A stretch of 64,000 nt of DNA, from the NCBI GenBank assembly GCA_035652235.1, contig DASREE010000024.1:1-64000 (forward strand), read 5' to 3'. Shown one piece after another: positions 41,610-49,703 of this stretch (position 1 is the first letter of the stretch; every line of letters starts with the position of its first letter). This stretch comes from PALSA-612 sp035652235 (GTDB lineage Bacteria; Actinomycetota; Thermoleophilia; Gaiellales; Gaiellaceae). Under the pieces are notes generated by a model that was not told the DNA's origin, searched no databases, and saw only the letters and a program-made list of their open reading frames with translations. A program made the position numbers and the translations under genes.

Positions 41610-42368
41610 TCAACGCTCCCTGCCCCGTGCGATGCGCGCGGCGATCGTGCCCGCGCCGAAGCCGTCGTCGATGCCCACGACCGCCACTCCGGCGGCGCAG
41701 GAGCACAGCATCGCGTTCAGCGCCGTGCGCCCCCCGTCCGCGGCGCCGTAGCCGACGCTCGTCGGAACGCCGATCACCGGCGCCGCGGCGATGCCGCCCA
41801 CGACGCTCGCGAGCGCCGCGTCCATCCCCGCGACGACGACGACGCAGTCGGCGTGCTCGAGATCGGGAAGCACCGGACCCAGCCGGTGCAGCCCGGCCAC
41901 GCCCACGTCCTCGTGCACGACCACCTCGGTGCCGAGCAGCTGCGCCCTGATCCGTGCCTCGTGCAGCACCGGGCCGTCCGAGGTCCCCGCCGACACCATC
42001 ACCACCCGGCCGCGCGCAGGGGGCAGCGACCGCGCCACCCACACCGCGCGCGCCCGCTCGTCCGCCTCCGCGCCGGGTACGCGCGCCTGCACCGCCTCGC
42101 GGACGTCCGCCTCCGCGCGCGTCACGAGCACGCTGCCAGCGCCTCCGTCCAGGAGCGCCGTCACGATCGCCACCGCCTGTTCCGGCGTCTTCCCGTCCGC
42201 CAGCACCGCCTCCGGCGCTCCCTGGCGCAGCTCGCGGTGGACGTCGACCCGCGCGAAGACGAGGTCGCGGGCGGGGAGCGTTGCCAAGCGCTCCGCGGCC
42301 TCGTCCGGGCTGACGCTCCCCCGGCGGACCGACTCGAGCAGGACCACGATCTCCTCCCGCAGGGACAC
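41610..42368 (-). CDS. larB: Pyridinium-3,5-biscarboxylic acid mononucleotide synthase LarB
   Basis: Carboxylates and hydrolyses nicotinic acid adenine dinucleotide in the first step of nickel-pincer synthesis. 252 residues. The C-terminal PurE-like domain is plain: VMVSAGTSDGPVLHEARI, HEDVGVAGLHRLGPVLPDLE, VVVVAGMDAALASVVGGIA and PVIGVPTSVGYGAADGG. First gene of larBCE. No lactate racemase (larA) gene lies in the window, so the user enzyme of the cofactor must be elsewhere. Confidence 0.92.
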   Translation of the reverse strand: MSLREEIVVLLESVRRGSVSPDEAAERLATLPARDLVFARVDVHRELRQGAPEAVLADGKTPEQAVAIVTALLDGGAGSVLVTRAEADVREAVQARVPGAEADERARAVWVARSLPPARGRVVMVSAGTSDGPVLHEARIRAQLLGTEVVVHEDVGVAGLHRLGPVLPDLEHADCVVVVAGMDAALASVVGGIAAAPVIGVPTSVGYGAADGGRTALNAMLCSCAAGVAVVGIDDGFGAGTIAARIARGRER

Positions 42369-42416
42369 CGCCAGGCAGTCTAGTTCCGGGGTGGCGGGAA
42401 GCCGTCCCTGCCGCGC

Positions 42417-43385
42417 TCAGTGGCCCGCGACGCCGTGCGGCACGTACAGCTCCTCGAGCCGGGCGATCTCGTCGGCTGCGAGCGAGAGCTCGGCGGCGGC
42501 GAGCGCGCCGTCGACGTGCTCGACTTTCGTGGCGCCGACGATGGGGGCGGTCACGCCCGGCTTGTGCAGCAGCCAGGCGAGCGCGACCTGCGCCGGTGGG
42601 AGGCCGCGGGCGGCCGCGACCTCGGCGGCTCGCTCGACGACCGGGAAGTCGACCTCCGGCGTGTACAGCGAGTCGGTGAAGGGGTCGGTGCTCGCGCGCG
42701 TCGTCAGCCGCTCGCCCTCACGGGTGCGGTTGCCTGCCAGGAGGCCGCGGGCGAGCGGGCTCCACGGCAGCACGGCGACGCCCTGGTCGAGGCACTGCGG
42801 GATCATCTCCCGCTCCTCCTCGCGGTAGACGAGGTTGTAGTGGTTCTGCATCGACACGAAGCGGGTCGGGGCGACCGACTGCGCCTTCGCGAACTGCCAC
42901 GCGTACATGCTGCTCGCGCCGAGGTAGCGCGCCTTCCCCGCCTTGACCACGTCGTGGAGCGCCTCCATCGTCTCCTCGATCGGGGTGAGCGGGTCCCAGC
43001 GATGGATCTGATACAGATCGACGTAGTCGAGGCCGAGGCGGGCGAGCGAGGCGTCGATCGAGGCGAGCACGTGCTTGCGCGACAGGCCGCGGCCGTTCTC
43101 GCCGGGCATCGTCTCGCCGAACACCTTCGTCGCGACGACGTACTCCTCGCGCATGCCGAACAGCTTCTTCAGCAGGCGCCCGGTGAGGATCTCGCTCTCA
43201 CCGCCGTTGTACACGTCGGCGGTGTCGAAGAAGGTGACGCCGCCCTCGACGGCGCGGCGCACGATCGGCTCCGCGTCTTCCTCGCCGAGCGCCCATGGCC
43301 GCTCTTCGTGCCGGCCGTAGCTCATCATCCCCAGGCAGATCCGGGACACGCGCAGGCCGCTGCGGCCGAGGTTGACGTATTCCAT
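42417..43385 (-). CDS. Aldo/keto reductase
   Basis: NADPH-dependent oxidoreductase of 322 residues. Catalytic tetrad: aspartate and tyrosine in FFDTADVYNGGESEILTG, lysine in EYVVATKVFGETMPGE, histidine in DLYQIHRWDPLTPIEE. N terminus MEYVNLGRSGLRVSRICLG is that of the AKR/YajO/Tas group, and VLPWSPLARGLLAG and APIVGATKVEHVDGA (cofactor binding) match too. It is upstream of larB on the same strand with about 48 bases between; function is likely unrelated. Substrate unknown. Confidence 0.9.
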   Translation of the reverse strand: MEYVNLGRSGLRVSRICLGMMSYGRHEERPWALGEEDAEPIVRRAVEGGVTFFDTADVYNGGESEILTGRLLKKLFGMREEYVVATKVFGETMPGENGRGLSRKHVLASIDASLARLGLDYVDLYQIHRWDPLTPIEETMEALHDVVKAGKARYLGASSMYAWQFAKAQSVAPTRFVSMQNHYNLVYREEEREMIPQCLDQGVAVLPWSPLARGLLAGNRTREGERLTTRASTDPFTDSLYTPEVDFPVVERAAEVAAARGLPPAQVALAWLLHKPGVTAPIVGATKVEHVDGALAAAELSLAADEIARLEELYVPHGVAGH

Positions 43386-43532
43386 GCCGTCAGCCTAGAT
43401 GCAGTCGGCGCGCGACCGGCGCCGGACCCGCGCCGAGCGCGGTCAGCCGGCTGCCCGACACGCGGCCGCTGCGAGGAAGCCACGCCCTGGGCCACCCGGG
43501 GCCTGCGCCGGACGCGGACCGAGCAGGAGGAT

Positions 43533-43566
43533 AGGCGGACGTGCGCTTCAGGCGGACGTGCGCTTC
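43533..43566. repeat. Perfect tandem duplication of 17 bp
   Basis: AGGCGGACGTGCGCTTC occurs at 43533-43549 and again, with no gap, at 43550-43566. It lies in the gap upstream of the aldo/keto reductase and after the end of the beta-propeller gene. Function unknown; a simple slippage product is the simplest reading. Confidence 0.9.
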
Positions 43567-43599
43567 GGCCCGGGGCCGGCCCCGCGACACTCCGCGGGC

Positions 43600-44826
43600 T
43601 CAGCCGGAAGGCGTGCCTGCGTTCGGTACGCGGAGAGCGAGCGCGGGGGCGACCGGGGCCGGATGGCGTACGCGACCCCACTCCGCGTGGCCGTGCTCGT
43701 CGAGGGGGACGAAGTCCATGCCGTCGGGTGTGTCCAGGCGGTTTCGTCCGGCGCCAGGCACGTCCGTCTTCCCGTACTGCCACACGATCCGCTTCGTCGC
43801 CGGGTCGAGGATGACGATCCGGTCGCGGTAGTCGTCGTTGACCGCGATGTCTCCATTCGGAAGCGGCAGCGCCAGCGACGGGTGGTCGAGCATGCCGTTG
43901 CCGCTCACCGGCCGGTACCGCCAGAGGAGCCGGCCGTCGCGGCTGACGACGACGAGGCTGCCGGGTCGTGAGTAGTCGGCGAGGAGGATCCTGCCGCCGC
44001 TCAGCGGCTGCGGGTCGGACGGGTAGCGCACCGGCGCCCTGAAGCTGGAGCGGAGGCGGCCGCGTGCATCGAAGACGTCGATCCACGACCCCGTGATCTC
44101 GCTGACGAGGACGCCTCCGCCGGGGAGCGGCGTGTCCCCGTTCACATCGGCGAGCGTCGCCGGAGGGTCGTGCCGGCAGACGTGCGTCTGGCCGATCTGC
44201 CGCACGATCCGGTGGCGCCGGATCCAGATCACGCGGCAGTTGTACGCGTCCGCGACCACGATCTGGCCGTTCGCGAGCGGGTACGCGTCGTCGGGGGTGT
44301 TGAGCAGGCCGGGGCTCCAGCCGCGCACGCCCGGCGTCCCGTACAGGTGCGCTCTCGCGTGCGTGCGGATGTCGATCGAGACGATCGTGTGGGCGTCCTC
44401 CTCGTTGGCGACGATGTGGCGGCCGTCGGCGGCGACGAAGGCGTCGTCGTTGTAGTTCAGGTGCACGCCCCGGCGGAGATCACGCCTCGTCGGGAAGAGC
44501 CAGCGCACCTTGCGCGCGGCGTCGACGAGGATGATCCGGTTGTTGCCGCGGTCGGCCACGAGGAGCGCGCCGGGCAGGGCGGAGGCGGGCCGGCGGCGCT
44601 GGGCGAGGACGCGGGACGGGCGACGTGCGGCGGGCGCGGCTCGCCGGCCGCCGCCGTGGGCGGCGAGGAGCGCGGCGCTCGCGGCCGCCGTCCCGGCTCC
44701 GACGAGGAGCACGAGCACGAGGCGGCGCAGGCGGCGCGCCCTGCGCCGTCCGGCTGCGCGCTCGCGGGACCGGCTCGCTGCTCTGTCCGTGCGTGAGCCG
44801 CGCGGGCGGCGGCGTCGGCTACGCAC
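43600..44826 (-). CDS. Membrane-anchored beta-propeller protein (NHL/arylsulfotransferase-like)
   Basis: About 408 residues from a GTG at 44824-44826; the frame is open far upstream, but that is a shadow of other genes. A basic N terminus leads to a membrane helix (RRLVLVLLVGAGTAAASAA), then at least five blade-like repeats: ALLVADRGNNRIILVDAARK, PDDAYPLANGQIVVADAYN, DTPLPGGGVLVSEITGSW, DPQPLSGGRILLADYSRPG and SLALPLPNGDIAVNDDYRD. The blade pattern fits NHL or ASST-type propellers on the outer face of the membrane. Enzyme activity is uncertain. Exact start uncertain. Confidence 0.72.
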   Translation of the reverse strand: MRSRRRRPRGSRTDRAASRSRERAAGRRRARRLRRLVLVLLVGAGTAAASAALLAAHGGGRRAAPAARRPSRVLAQRRRPASALPGALLVADRGNNRIILVDAARKVRWLFPTRRDLRRGVHLNYNDDAFVAADGRHIVANEEDAHTIVSIDIRTHARAHLYGTPGVRGWSPGLLNTPDDAYPLANGQIVVADAYNCRVIWIRRHRIVRQIGQTHVCRHDPPATLADVNGDTPLPGGGVLVSEITGSWIDVFDARGRLRSSFRAPVRYPSDPQPLSGGRILLADYSRPGSLVVVSRDGRLLWRYRPVSGNGMLDHPSLALPLPNGDIAVNDDYRDRIVILDPATKRIVWQYGKTDVPGAGRNRLDTPDGMDFVPLDEHGHAEWGRVRHPAPVAPALALRVPNAGTPSG

Positions 44827-44978
44827 GTGCCGGGCGGCCTGCGCCGCTTGCCCCGCCGCCGTGCTCGCGGGCGAGACGACGGAAGGCAATCGCGCGCACG
44901 GGCTGCATTCATAGAAGGCGATTGTGAGAGACGCCTGAGAGGTGGGCAGGCGGTGCAGCCGCCTGCGCGCGGCGGGGC

Positions 44979-45974
44979 TCAGCCCGACCGCGTCGCCTCC
45001 GCGACCAGCTCGTACGAGCGGATGCGGTCGGCCTGGTCGTGCACGTTCGTCGTCAGGATCAGCTCGTCGGCCCCCGTCCGCCGCTGCAGCTCGAGCAGCC
45101 TCTGGCGAACCGTCTCCGCGGAGCCGACGACGTGCGTCGCCGTCCACAGGTCGACGAACTCTCTCTCGCCGGGGGCATAGCGGTAGGCAGCCGCCTCCTC
45201 CGGCGAGGGGAGCGTGGAAGGCCGGCCGCTGCGCAGGCGCAGGAAGGAGAGCCTCGCCGGCCCGTGCAGCCAGCGGGCGTGCTCGTCCGTGTCGGCGCAG
45301 ACGCAGGCGACGCCGACCATCGTGTACGGCTCGGCCAGCGCGGGCGAGGGACGGAAGCAGCGCCGGTACACGTCGAGCGCGGCGAGCGTGTTCTGCGGCA
45401 TGAAGTGGTGCGCGAACGAGAAGGGGAGCCCCAGCTCGCCGGCGAGGCGGGCGCTGAACTCGCTCGAGCCGAGCAGCCAGATCTCCGGCTCGTTGCCGGC
45501 GCCCGGCACGGCGGTGATGCGCGGGAACGTGCCCGCGAAGAACGCGCGCAGCTCGGCGAGCTGCTCCGGGAGCCCGTCCGACGGCTCGAGCGAGCGGCGC
45601 AGGGCGTACGCCGTGAGCGGGTCGGTACCGGGGGCGCGGCCGATGCCGAGGTCGATGCGGCCGGGGTGGAGCGCCTCGAGCGTCCCGAACTGCTCGGCGA
45701 TGACGAGCGGCTGGTGATTGGGCAGCATGACGCCGCCTGAGCCGACCCGGATCGTGCTCGTCACGCTCGCCAGGTGCGCGATCAGGACGGCGGGAGCTGA
45801 GCTTGCGATCCCGGGCATGTTGTGGTGCTCCGCCACCCAGTGGCGCCGGTAGCCGAGCTGCTCGGCGCGCCGGGCGAGGCGGAGCGAGTTGCGCAGGGCC
45901 TGCGCCGCCGTCGAGCCGGTCGCGATCGGGGCGAGATCGAGCACGGAGAGAGCTGCCGGGCCCGCCGCGAGCAT
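44979..45974 (-). CDS. Luciferase-like flavin monooxygenase (LLM class, MsnO8 type)
   Basis: 331 residues from the ATG at 45972-45974 (MLAAGPAALSVLDLAPIATG). LRLARRAEQLGYRRHWVAEHH and HNMPGIASSAPAVLIAHLA are standard for the bacterial luciferase fold; GGVMLPNHQPLVIAEQFG and GRIDLGIGRAPGTDP complete the flavin site. The subgroup (MsnO8/YhbW) generally uses FMN with a separate reductase. It lies in the catabolic region, between the propeller gene and the OYE-like gene on the same strand, but with gaps of 150-200 bases, so not clearly the same operon. Substrate unknown. Confidence 0.88.
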   Translation of the reverse strand: MLAAGPAALSVLDLAPIATGSTAAQALRNSLRLARRAEQLGYRRHWVAEHHNMPGIASSAPAVLIAHLASVTSTIRVGSGGVMLPNHQPLVIAEQFGTLEALHPGRIDLGIGRAPGTDPLTAYALRRSLEPSDGLPEQLAELRAFFAGTFPRITAVPGAGNEPEIWLLGSSEFSARLAGELGLPFSFAHHFMPQNTLAALDVYRRCFRPSPALAEPYTMVGVACVCADTDEHARWLHGPARLSFLRLRSGRPSTLPSPEEAAAYRYAPGEREFVDLWTATHVVGSAETVRQRLLELQRRTGADELILTTNVHDQADRIRSYELVAEATRSG

Positions 45975-46175
45975 CGCTGCGAGTATCACAGGCGCCGCCC
46001 GGGCGGCGAGCCGCCACCGCCTGGGCCGGGCTCGGGGCGCCGGAACCCCGCCTGCCGCCGCCCTCTTGACGGCCGCCGCGGTGGGTCTCGCCGGGCCCGA
46101 CCGGTCGCGCGGCGCGCCGGCGCCGCGCACACCGTGCGGGCCGCGCGTGTGCTCGGTCGAGCGCCAGGGGCGGCG

Positions 46176-48236
46176 CTACGCCTGCAGCGGCACCTCCGCT
46201 CCCCTCTCCAGGTCGCCCTCGTAGATGAAACGCTCCTCCGGCGACCACAGCTCCCGCCCTGCCAGCTCGCCCTCGTAGATCGCGTGGTCGAGCTTTCGCG
46301 GAGCGAGGCAGTCGCCGATGCGGTGCAGGTTCTCCACCCGGCCCTTGAGCGCGAGGTAGAGCGCGTCGTTCGCCTTCTGCCCGGTGGCGAGGACGACCGT
46401 GTCGACCTCGAGCACGTCCGTCGCGCCGGTGTAGAGGTTGAACACGCGCACCCGGGCGCCGTCGATCGCCGACGCCCACGTGTTCAGCCGGTACTCGAGC
46501 CCCTTGCCGAGCAGGCGGCGGTAGAGGTGGGCCATGTCGAGCGTCGTCAGGGTGGTCGGGAAGAGCGAGGGCCAGCGCGAGACGAGCTCGACGCGGCAGC
46601 CGCGGTCGAGCAGGACCTCCGTGACCCCGGCGGCGTAGCGGGTGCCGTCGTCGTCGAGTACGACGACCCGCTCCCCGACCGGACGCGTCTCGAGCAGGAC
46701 GTCCCAGACGGTCAGCACGTGCTCCTGCTCGGCCCCCGGTAGGCGCTCGGCGAGCGGGTTGACGCTCGAGAAGCCGGTGCGCGAGGGGAGCGCGCCGGTC
46801 GCGACGACGACTCCGTGCGGCTCGAGCGCGTGCACGAGCTCGGCGGTCGCCTCCTGCCCGAGGCGCACGTCGACCCCGTTGCGCTCGAGCTGGCGCTCCA
46901 GGTCGCGCGTGATCCAGCCGAACTCGTCCCGGCCGGGCGTGCGCAGGATGAGGTTCACCTGCCCGCCGAGCCGGTCCGCCTGCTCGAGCAGCGTGACCTC
47001 GTGCCCGCGCTCGGCGAGCACGGACGCGGCTTTCATGCCCGCCGGGCCGCCGCCTGCCACGACCCAGCGGCGCGGCACCGCGGTGGGCGTCAGCGTGCCG
47101 GGCCCGAGCAGCCGCTCGCGGCCCGCGCCCGGGTTGACGGTGCACGCGATCGGCAGGCCCTTGAAGACCCGACCGATGCAGCCCTGGTTGCCGCGGATGC
47201 AGTGGACGATCTCGTCCTCGCGGCCCTCCCGCACCTTGCGCGCGAACTCCGGGTCGGCGATCTGCGCCCGCGTCATCGCGACCATGTCGGCCTTGCCCGC
47301 CGCGAGGATCTCCTCTGCGAGCACCGGGTCCTTGATGCCGCCGACGGTGAAGACGGGCAGCCGGACGACGGCCTGCTTCACCTGTGCCGCCAGCTCGACC
47401 AGATAGCCGTCCGGCACGTCCGCGGGCTCGATCGCCTTGAAGATGTTGTGGTAGCCGGCGGCAGTGACGTTCACGTAGTCGATGCGCCCGTCCTGCTCGA
47501 GCATCCGCGCGACCGCGATCGCGTCCTCGATGTCGAGCGCGCCCGGGATGAAGTCGGTGAGGCTGATCCGGACGCCCACCACCCAGTCCGAGCCGGCGCG
47601 CGTCCGCACCTCCTCGATCACCTCGCGCGCGAAGCGGAGGCGGTTCTCGAGCGAGCCTCCGTACTCGTCGTCCCGCTTGTTGTAGAGCGGCGAGAGGAAC
47701 TGGTGCAGGAGATAGCTGTGCGAGATGTGCACCTCGGTACCGTCGAAGCCCCCGTCGCGGGTGAGCTCGGCCGAGCGCCCCCACCACTCGACGACCTCGC
47801 GGATGTCCTCCGGCTCCATCGCCTTCGGTGTCTCGCCGTAGGCGGGCGACTTCACCGCGGAGGGCCCCCACAGCACGCGCAGGTCGTCGGCGGAGTCGCT
47901 CGACGCGTTCAGCCCGAAGTGGTTCAGCTGCGCGAAGATGACGCCGCCGTGCTCGTGCACCGCCGAGGTCAGGCGGCGGTCTGCCTCGAGCGCCTCCGGC
48001 CGGTATGCCCACGCGACGCGCGGAAAGCCGGTCGTCGAGGTGGGGTGGACGACGCGGTTCCCGGTGATCAGGAGCCCGGCGCCGCCCTTCGCCCTCGCCG
48101 CCTGGTAGGCGACGTTCCGGTCCGAGTCGACGCCGTTCCAGGCCCACAGCTTGACGTGGGCGGTCTGCATGATCCGGTTGCGGACGGTGACGTTCCCGAT
48201 CCTCAGCGGGCTGAACAGGTGCGGGTAGTCGGACAC
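46176..48236 (-). CDS. OYE/2,4-dienoyl-CoA reductase-like flavoprotein lacking one cluster cysteine
   Basis: 686 residues, the length of FadH-type enzymes: an N-terminal old-yellow-enzyme barrel (HLFSPLRIGNVTVRNRIMQ; histidines in VHISHSYLLHQFLSP; NKRDDEYGGSLENRLRFA), an iron-sulfur segment and a C-terminal FAD/NAD domain (VVAGGGPAGMKAASVLAERG; VVLATGQKANDALYLA). The cluster motif, usually CxxCxxxC-x11-C, here reads HCIRGNQGCIGRVFKGLP then IACTVNP: the second cysteine is glycine. So the [4Fe-4S] cluster has three cysteines or another ligand. Related enzymes reduce dienoyl-CoA, trimethylamine, or steroid/bile-acid enones. Facing the catabolic plus-strand genes. Confidence 0.88.
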   Translation of the reverse strand: MSDYPHLFSPLRIGNVTVRNRIMQTAHVKLWAWNGVDSDRNVAYQAARAKGGAGLLITGNRVVHPTSTTGFPRVAWAYRPEALEADRRLTSAVHEHGGVIFAQLNHFGLNASSDSADDLRVLWGPSAVKSPAYGETPKAMEPEDIREVVEWWGRSAELTRDGGFDGTEVHISHSYLLHQFLSPLYNKRDDEYGGSLENRLRFAREVIEEVRTRAGSDWVVGVRISLTDFIPGALDIEDAIAVARMLEQDGRIDYVNVTAAGYHNIFKAIEPADVPDGYLVELAAQVKQAVVRLPVFTVGGIKDPVLAEEILAAGKADMVAMTRAQIADPEFARKVREGREDEIVHCIRGNQGCIGRVFKGLPIACTVNPGAGRERLLGPGTLTPTAVPRRWVVAGGGPAGMKAASVLAERGHEVTLLEQADRLGGQVNLILRTPGRDEFGWITRDLERQLERNGVDVRLGQEATAELVHALEPHGVVVATGALPSRTGFSSVNPLAERLPGAEQEHVLTVWDVLLETRPVGERVVVLDDDGTRYAAGVTEVLLDRGCRVELVSRWPSLFPTTLTTLDMAHLYRRLLGKGLEYRLNTWASAIDGARVRVFNLYTGATDVLEVDTVVLATGQKANDALYLALKGRVENLHRIGDCLAPRKLDHAIYEGELAGRELWSPEERFIYEGDLERGAEVPLQA

Positions 48237-48306
48237 GGGCCCTCCTCGTCGCTGGAGCCGTGAATCTACGCTCTGCGGCTCGGGCGCGGAAGGCCGCGCA
48301 CCGGGC

Positions 48307-49227
48307 TCAGCTACCCGCGGTCGGGCGGGGCGGCAGCTCGAGGCCGTTCAGCTGCTCCCAGCGCCGGATGGCGGCGGTGTGGTCGGCGTCTGCCCCTTGA
48401 TGGCGGAGCGCATCGTCCCACAGCGCACTCGTCAAGCGGCAGAGCGGCGCCTCGATCTCGACGGCGTCGGCAAGCCGGGCCGCGATCGCGACGTCCTTCG
48501 CGAGCAGTCCGAGGCTAAAACCGCTCGCGAACCGGCGCGGCAGCACCTGCCCCGTGAAGTTCGTCTCGGTGTTGAAGCTGCGGCCGGTCGAGGCGTTCAG
48601 TACGTCGACGACGACCGCGGGGTCGAGGCCGAAGCGAGCCCCGACGAGGAGCGCCTCGGCGGCGGCTGTGTAGCCGGCGGCCGCGACGAAGTTGTTGAGC
48701 GCCTTCATCGCGTGCCCAGAGCCGAGCGGACCGGTCCTGAACAGGCGCTGGCCGAGCGTCTCGAGCAGCGGGCGGACACGGTCGATCGCCGCCTCGTCGT
48801 CGCCACCGACCATGATGGCAAGGGTGCCCGTCTCCGCTTTGGGGACACCGCCCGAGACTGGCGCGTCGACGAGCGCGACGCCGAGCTCTCCGAGTGCCGC
48901 CCCCAGCTCCCGCGTCCCCGTTGGATCCGACGAGCTCATGTCGACGACGACTGTGCCGGGCGCGAGCGAGCCGGCGAGCCCGCCCTCCCAGGCGAGCAGC
49001 GCCTGCCGCACGTCGGCGCCGGTCGGGAGCATCGTCACCACCGCGTCGGCCGAGGCGAAGGCGCTCGGCGCCTGACCGTCGCCGCACGAGAGCTCCTCGA
49101 CGACGCGCGCCTGTCGGGCCGGATCCAGATCGCGCACGGTCAGCTCGAAGCCGGCACGGGCGAGGTTCCGCGCCATGGGGACGCCCATGTTGCCGAGGCC
49201 GACGAAGCCGACGCGGACGACGCTCAC
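48307..49227 (-). CDS. NAD(P)-dependent beta-hydroxyacid dehydrogenase (3-hydroxyisobutyrate dehydrogenase family)
   Basis: 306 residues from a GTG at 49225-49227 that overlaps the stop of the preceding gene (GTGA). N-terminal Rossmann loop VGFVGLGNMGVPMARNLA, substrate block VDAPVSGGVPKAETGTLAIM, and the catalytic lysine in GSGHAMKALNNFVAAAGY. Family members oxidise 3-hydroxyisobutyrate, tartronate semialdehyde or other beta-hydroxyacids; the exact substrate is open. With the decarboxylase-like gene it forms a two-gene unit divergent from the HpaE gene. Confidence 0.88.
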   Translation of the reverse strand: MSVVRVGFVGLGNMGVPMARNLARAGFELTVRDLDPARQARVVEELSCGDGQAPSAFASADAVVTMLPTGADVRQALLAWEGGLAGSLAPGTVVVDMSSSDPTGTRELGAALGELGVALVDAPVSGGVPKAETGTLAIMVGGDDEAAIDRVRPLLETLGQRLFRTGPLGSGHAMKALNNFVAAAGYTAAAEALLVGARFGLDPAVVVDVLNASTGRSFNTETNFTGQVLPRRFASGFSLGLLAKDVAIAARLADAVEIEAPLCRLTSALWDDALRHQGADADHTAAIRRWEQLNGLELPPRPTAGS

Positions 49228-49631
49228 GCGCGCGTCGGATCGGCGATGGCGTCGCCGCGATCCGCCTCCGCGAACACCTCGCGCGCCGTCCGGAAGGCCC
49301 CGACCGCCGCTGGGATGCCGCAGTAGACGGCCGCGTGCAGGAAGATCTCGCGCAGATCCTCGCGGCTGACGCCGTTCGCGAGGGCGCCGCGCACGTGCAC
49401 GCGCAGCTCGTTGTCGCGGCCGAGCGCGACGAGCATCGCAACCGTCAGCATACTCCGCAGCCCGAGCGAGAGCTGCTTCCTCCCCCACACCTCGCCGAAG
49501 CAGTAGCGTGTCACGAGTTCCTGCAGGTCGTGCGTGAAGTCGTCCGCGTCGCGGAGCTGCGCGTCGGTCGCGCTCGCGCCGAACATGCGTCTGCGGATCT
49601 CGAGACCCCGGTCAAACACTTCGTCGGTCAT
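49224..49631 (-). CDS. Carboxymuconolactone decarboxylase family protein
   Basis: 135 residues. All-helical AhpD/CMD fold: N terminus FDRGLEIRRRMFGA, then FHDLQELV-like TRYCFGEVWGRKQLSLGLRS, LGRDNELRVHVRGALANGVS and REDLREIFLHAAVYCGIPAA, the typical PcaC-type block. No CxxC of AhpD peroxidases. 4-carboxymuconolactone decarboxylase acts in protocatechuate ring-cleavage routes; in catabolic clusters such proteins often have unknown roles. Its start faces the HpaE gene across 72 bases that hold a regulatory motif. Confidence 0.85.
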   Translation of the reverse strand: MTDEVFDRGLEIRRRMFGASATDAQLRDADDFTHDLQELVTRYCFGEVWGRKQLSLGLRSMLTVAMLVALGRDNELRVHVRGALANGVSREDLREIFLHAAVYCGIPAAVGAFRTAREVFAEADRGDAIADPTRA

Positions 49632-49659
49632 GCTTCCTCCTGTGGTGTGACCAGATGGG

Positions 49660-49674
49660 AAAACCTATATGATC
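49660..49674 (+). promoter_or_regulatory. Shared motif copy A, between the CMD-like and HpaE-like genes
   Basis: AAAACCTATATGATC, one of six similar 15-base elements in the catabolic region. Lies 30 bases before the HpaE-like ATG in the divergent promoter gap. Could be the GntR operator or contain a -10 element (TATGAT). Confidence 0.55.
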
Positions 49675-49703
49675 GGAGTGACCGTGTCTTGCGAGCAGGC
49701 CTC

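Noticed and set aside
44827..48147. Minus-strand frame open for over 1500 codons ending in the beta-propeller gene
   Set aside because: Only the last 408 or so codons are protein-like; the rest is an out-of-frame reading of the LLM and OYE-like genes.
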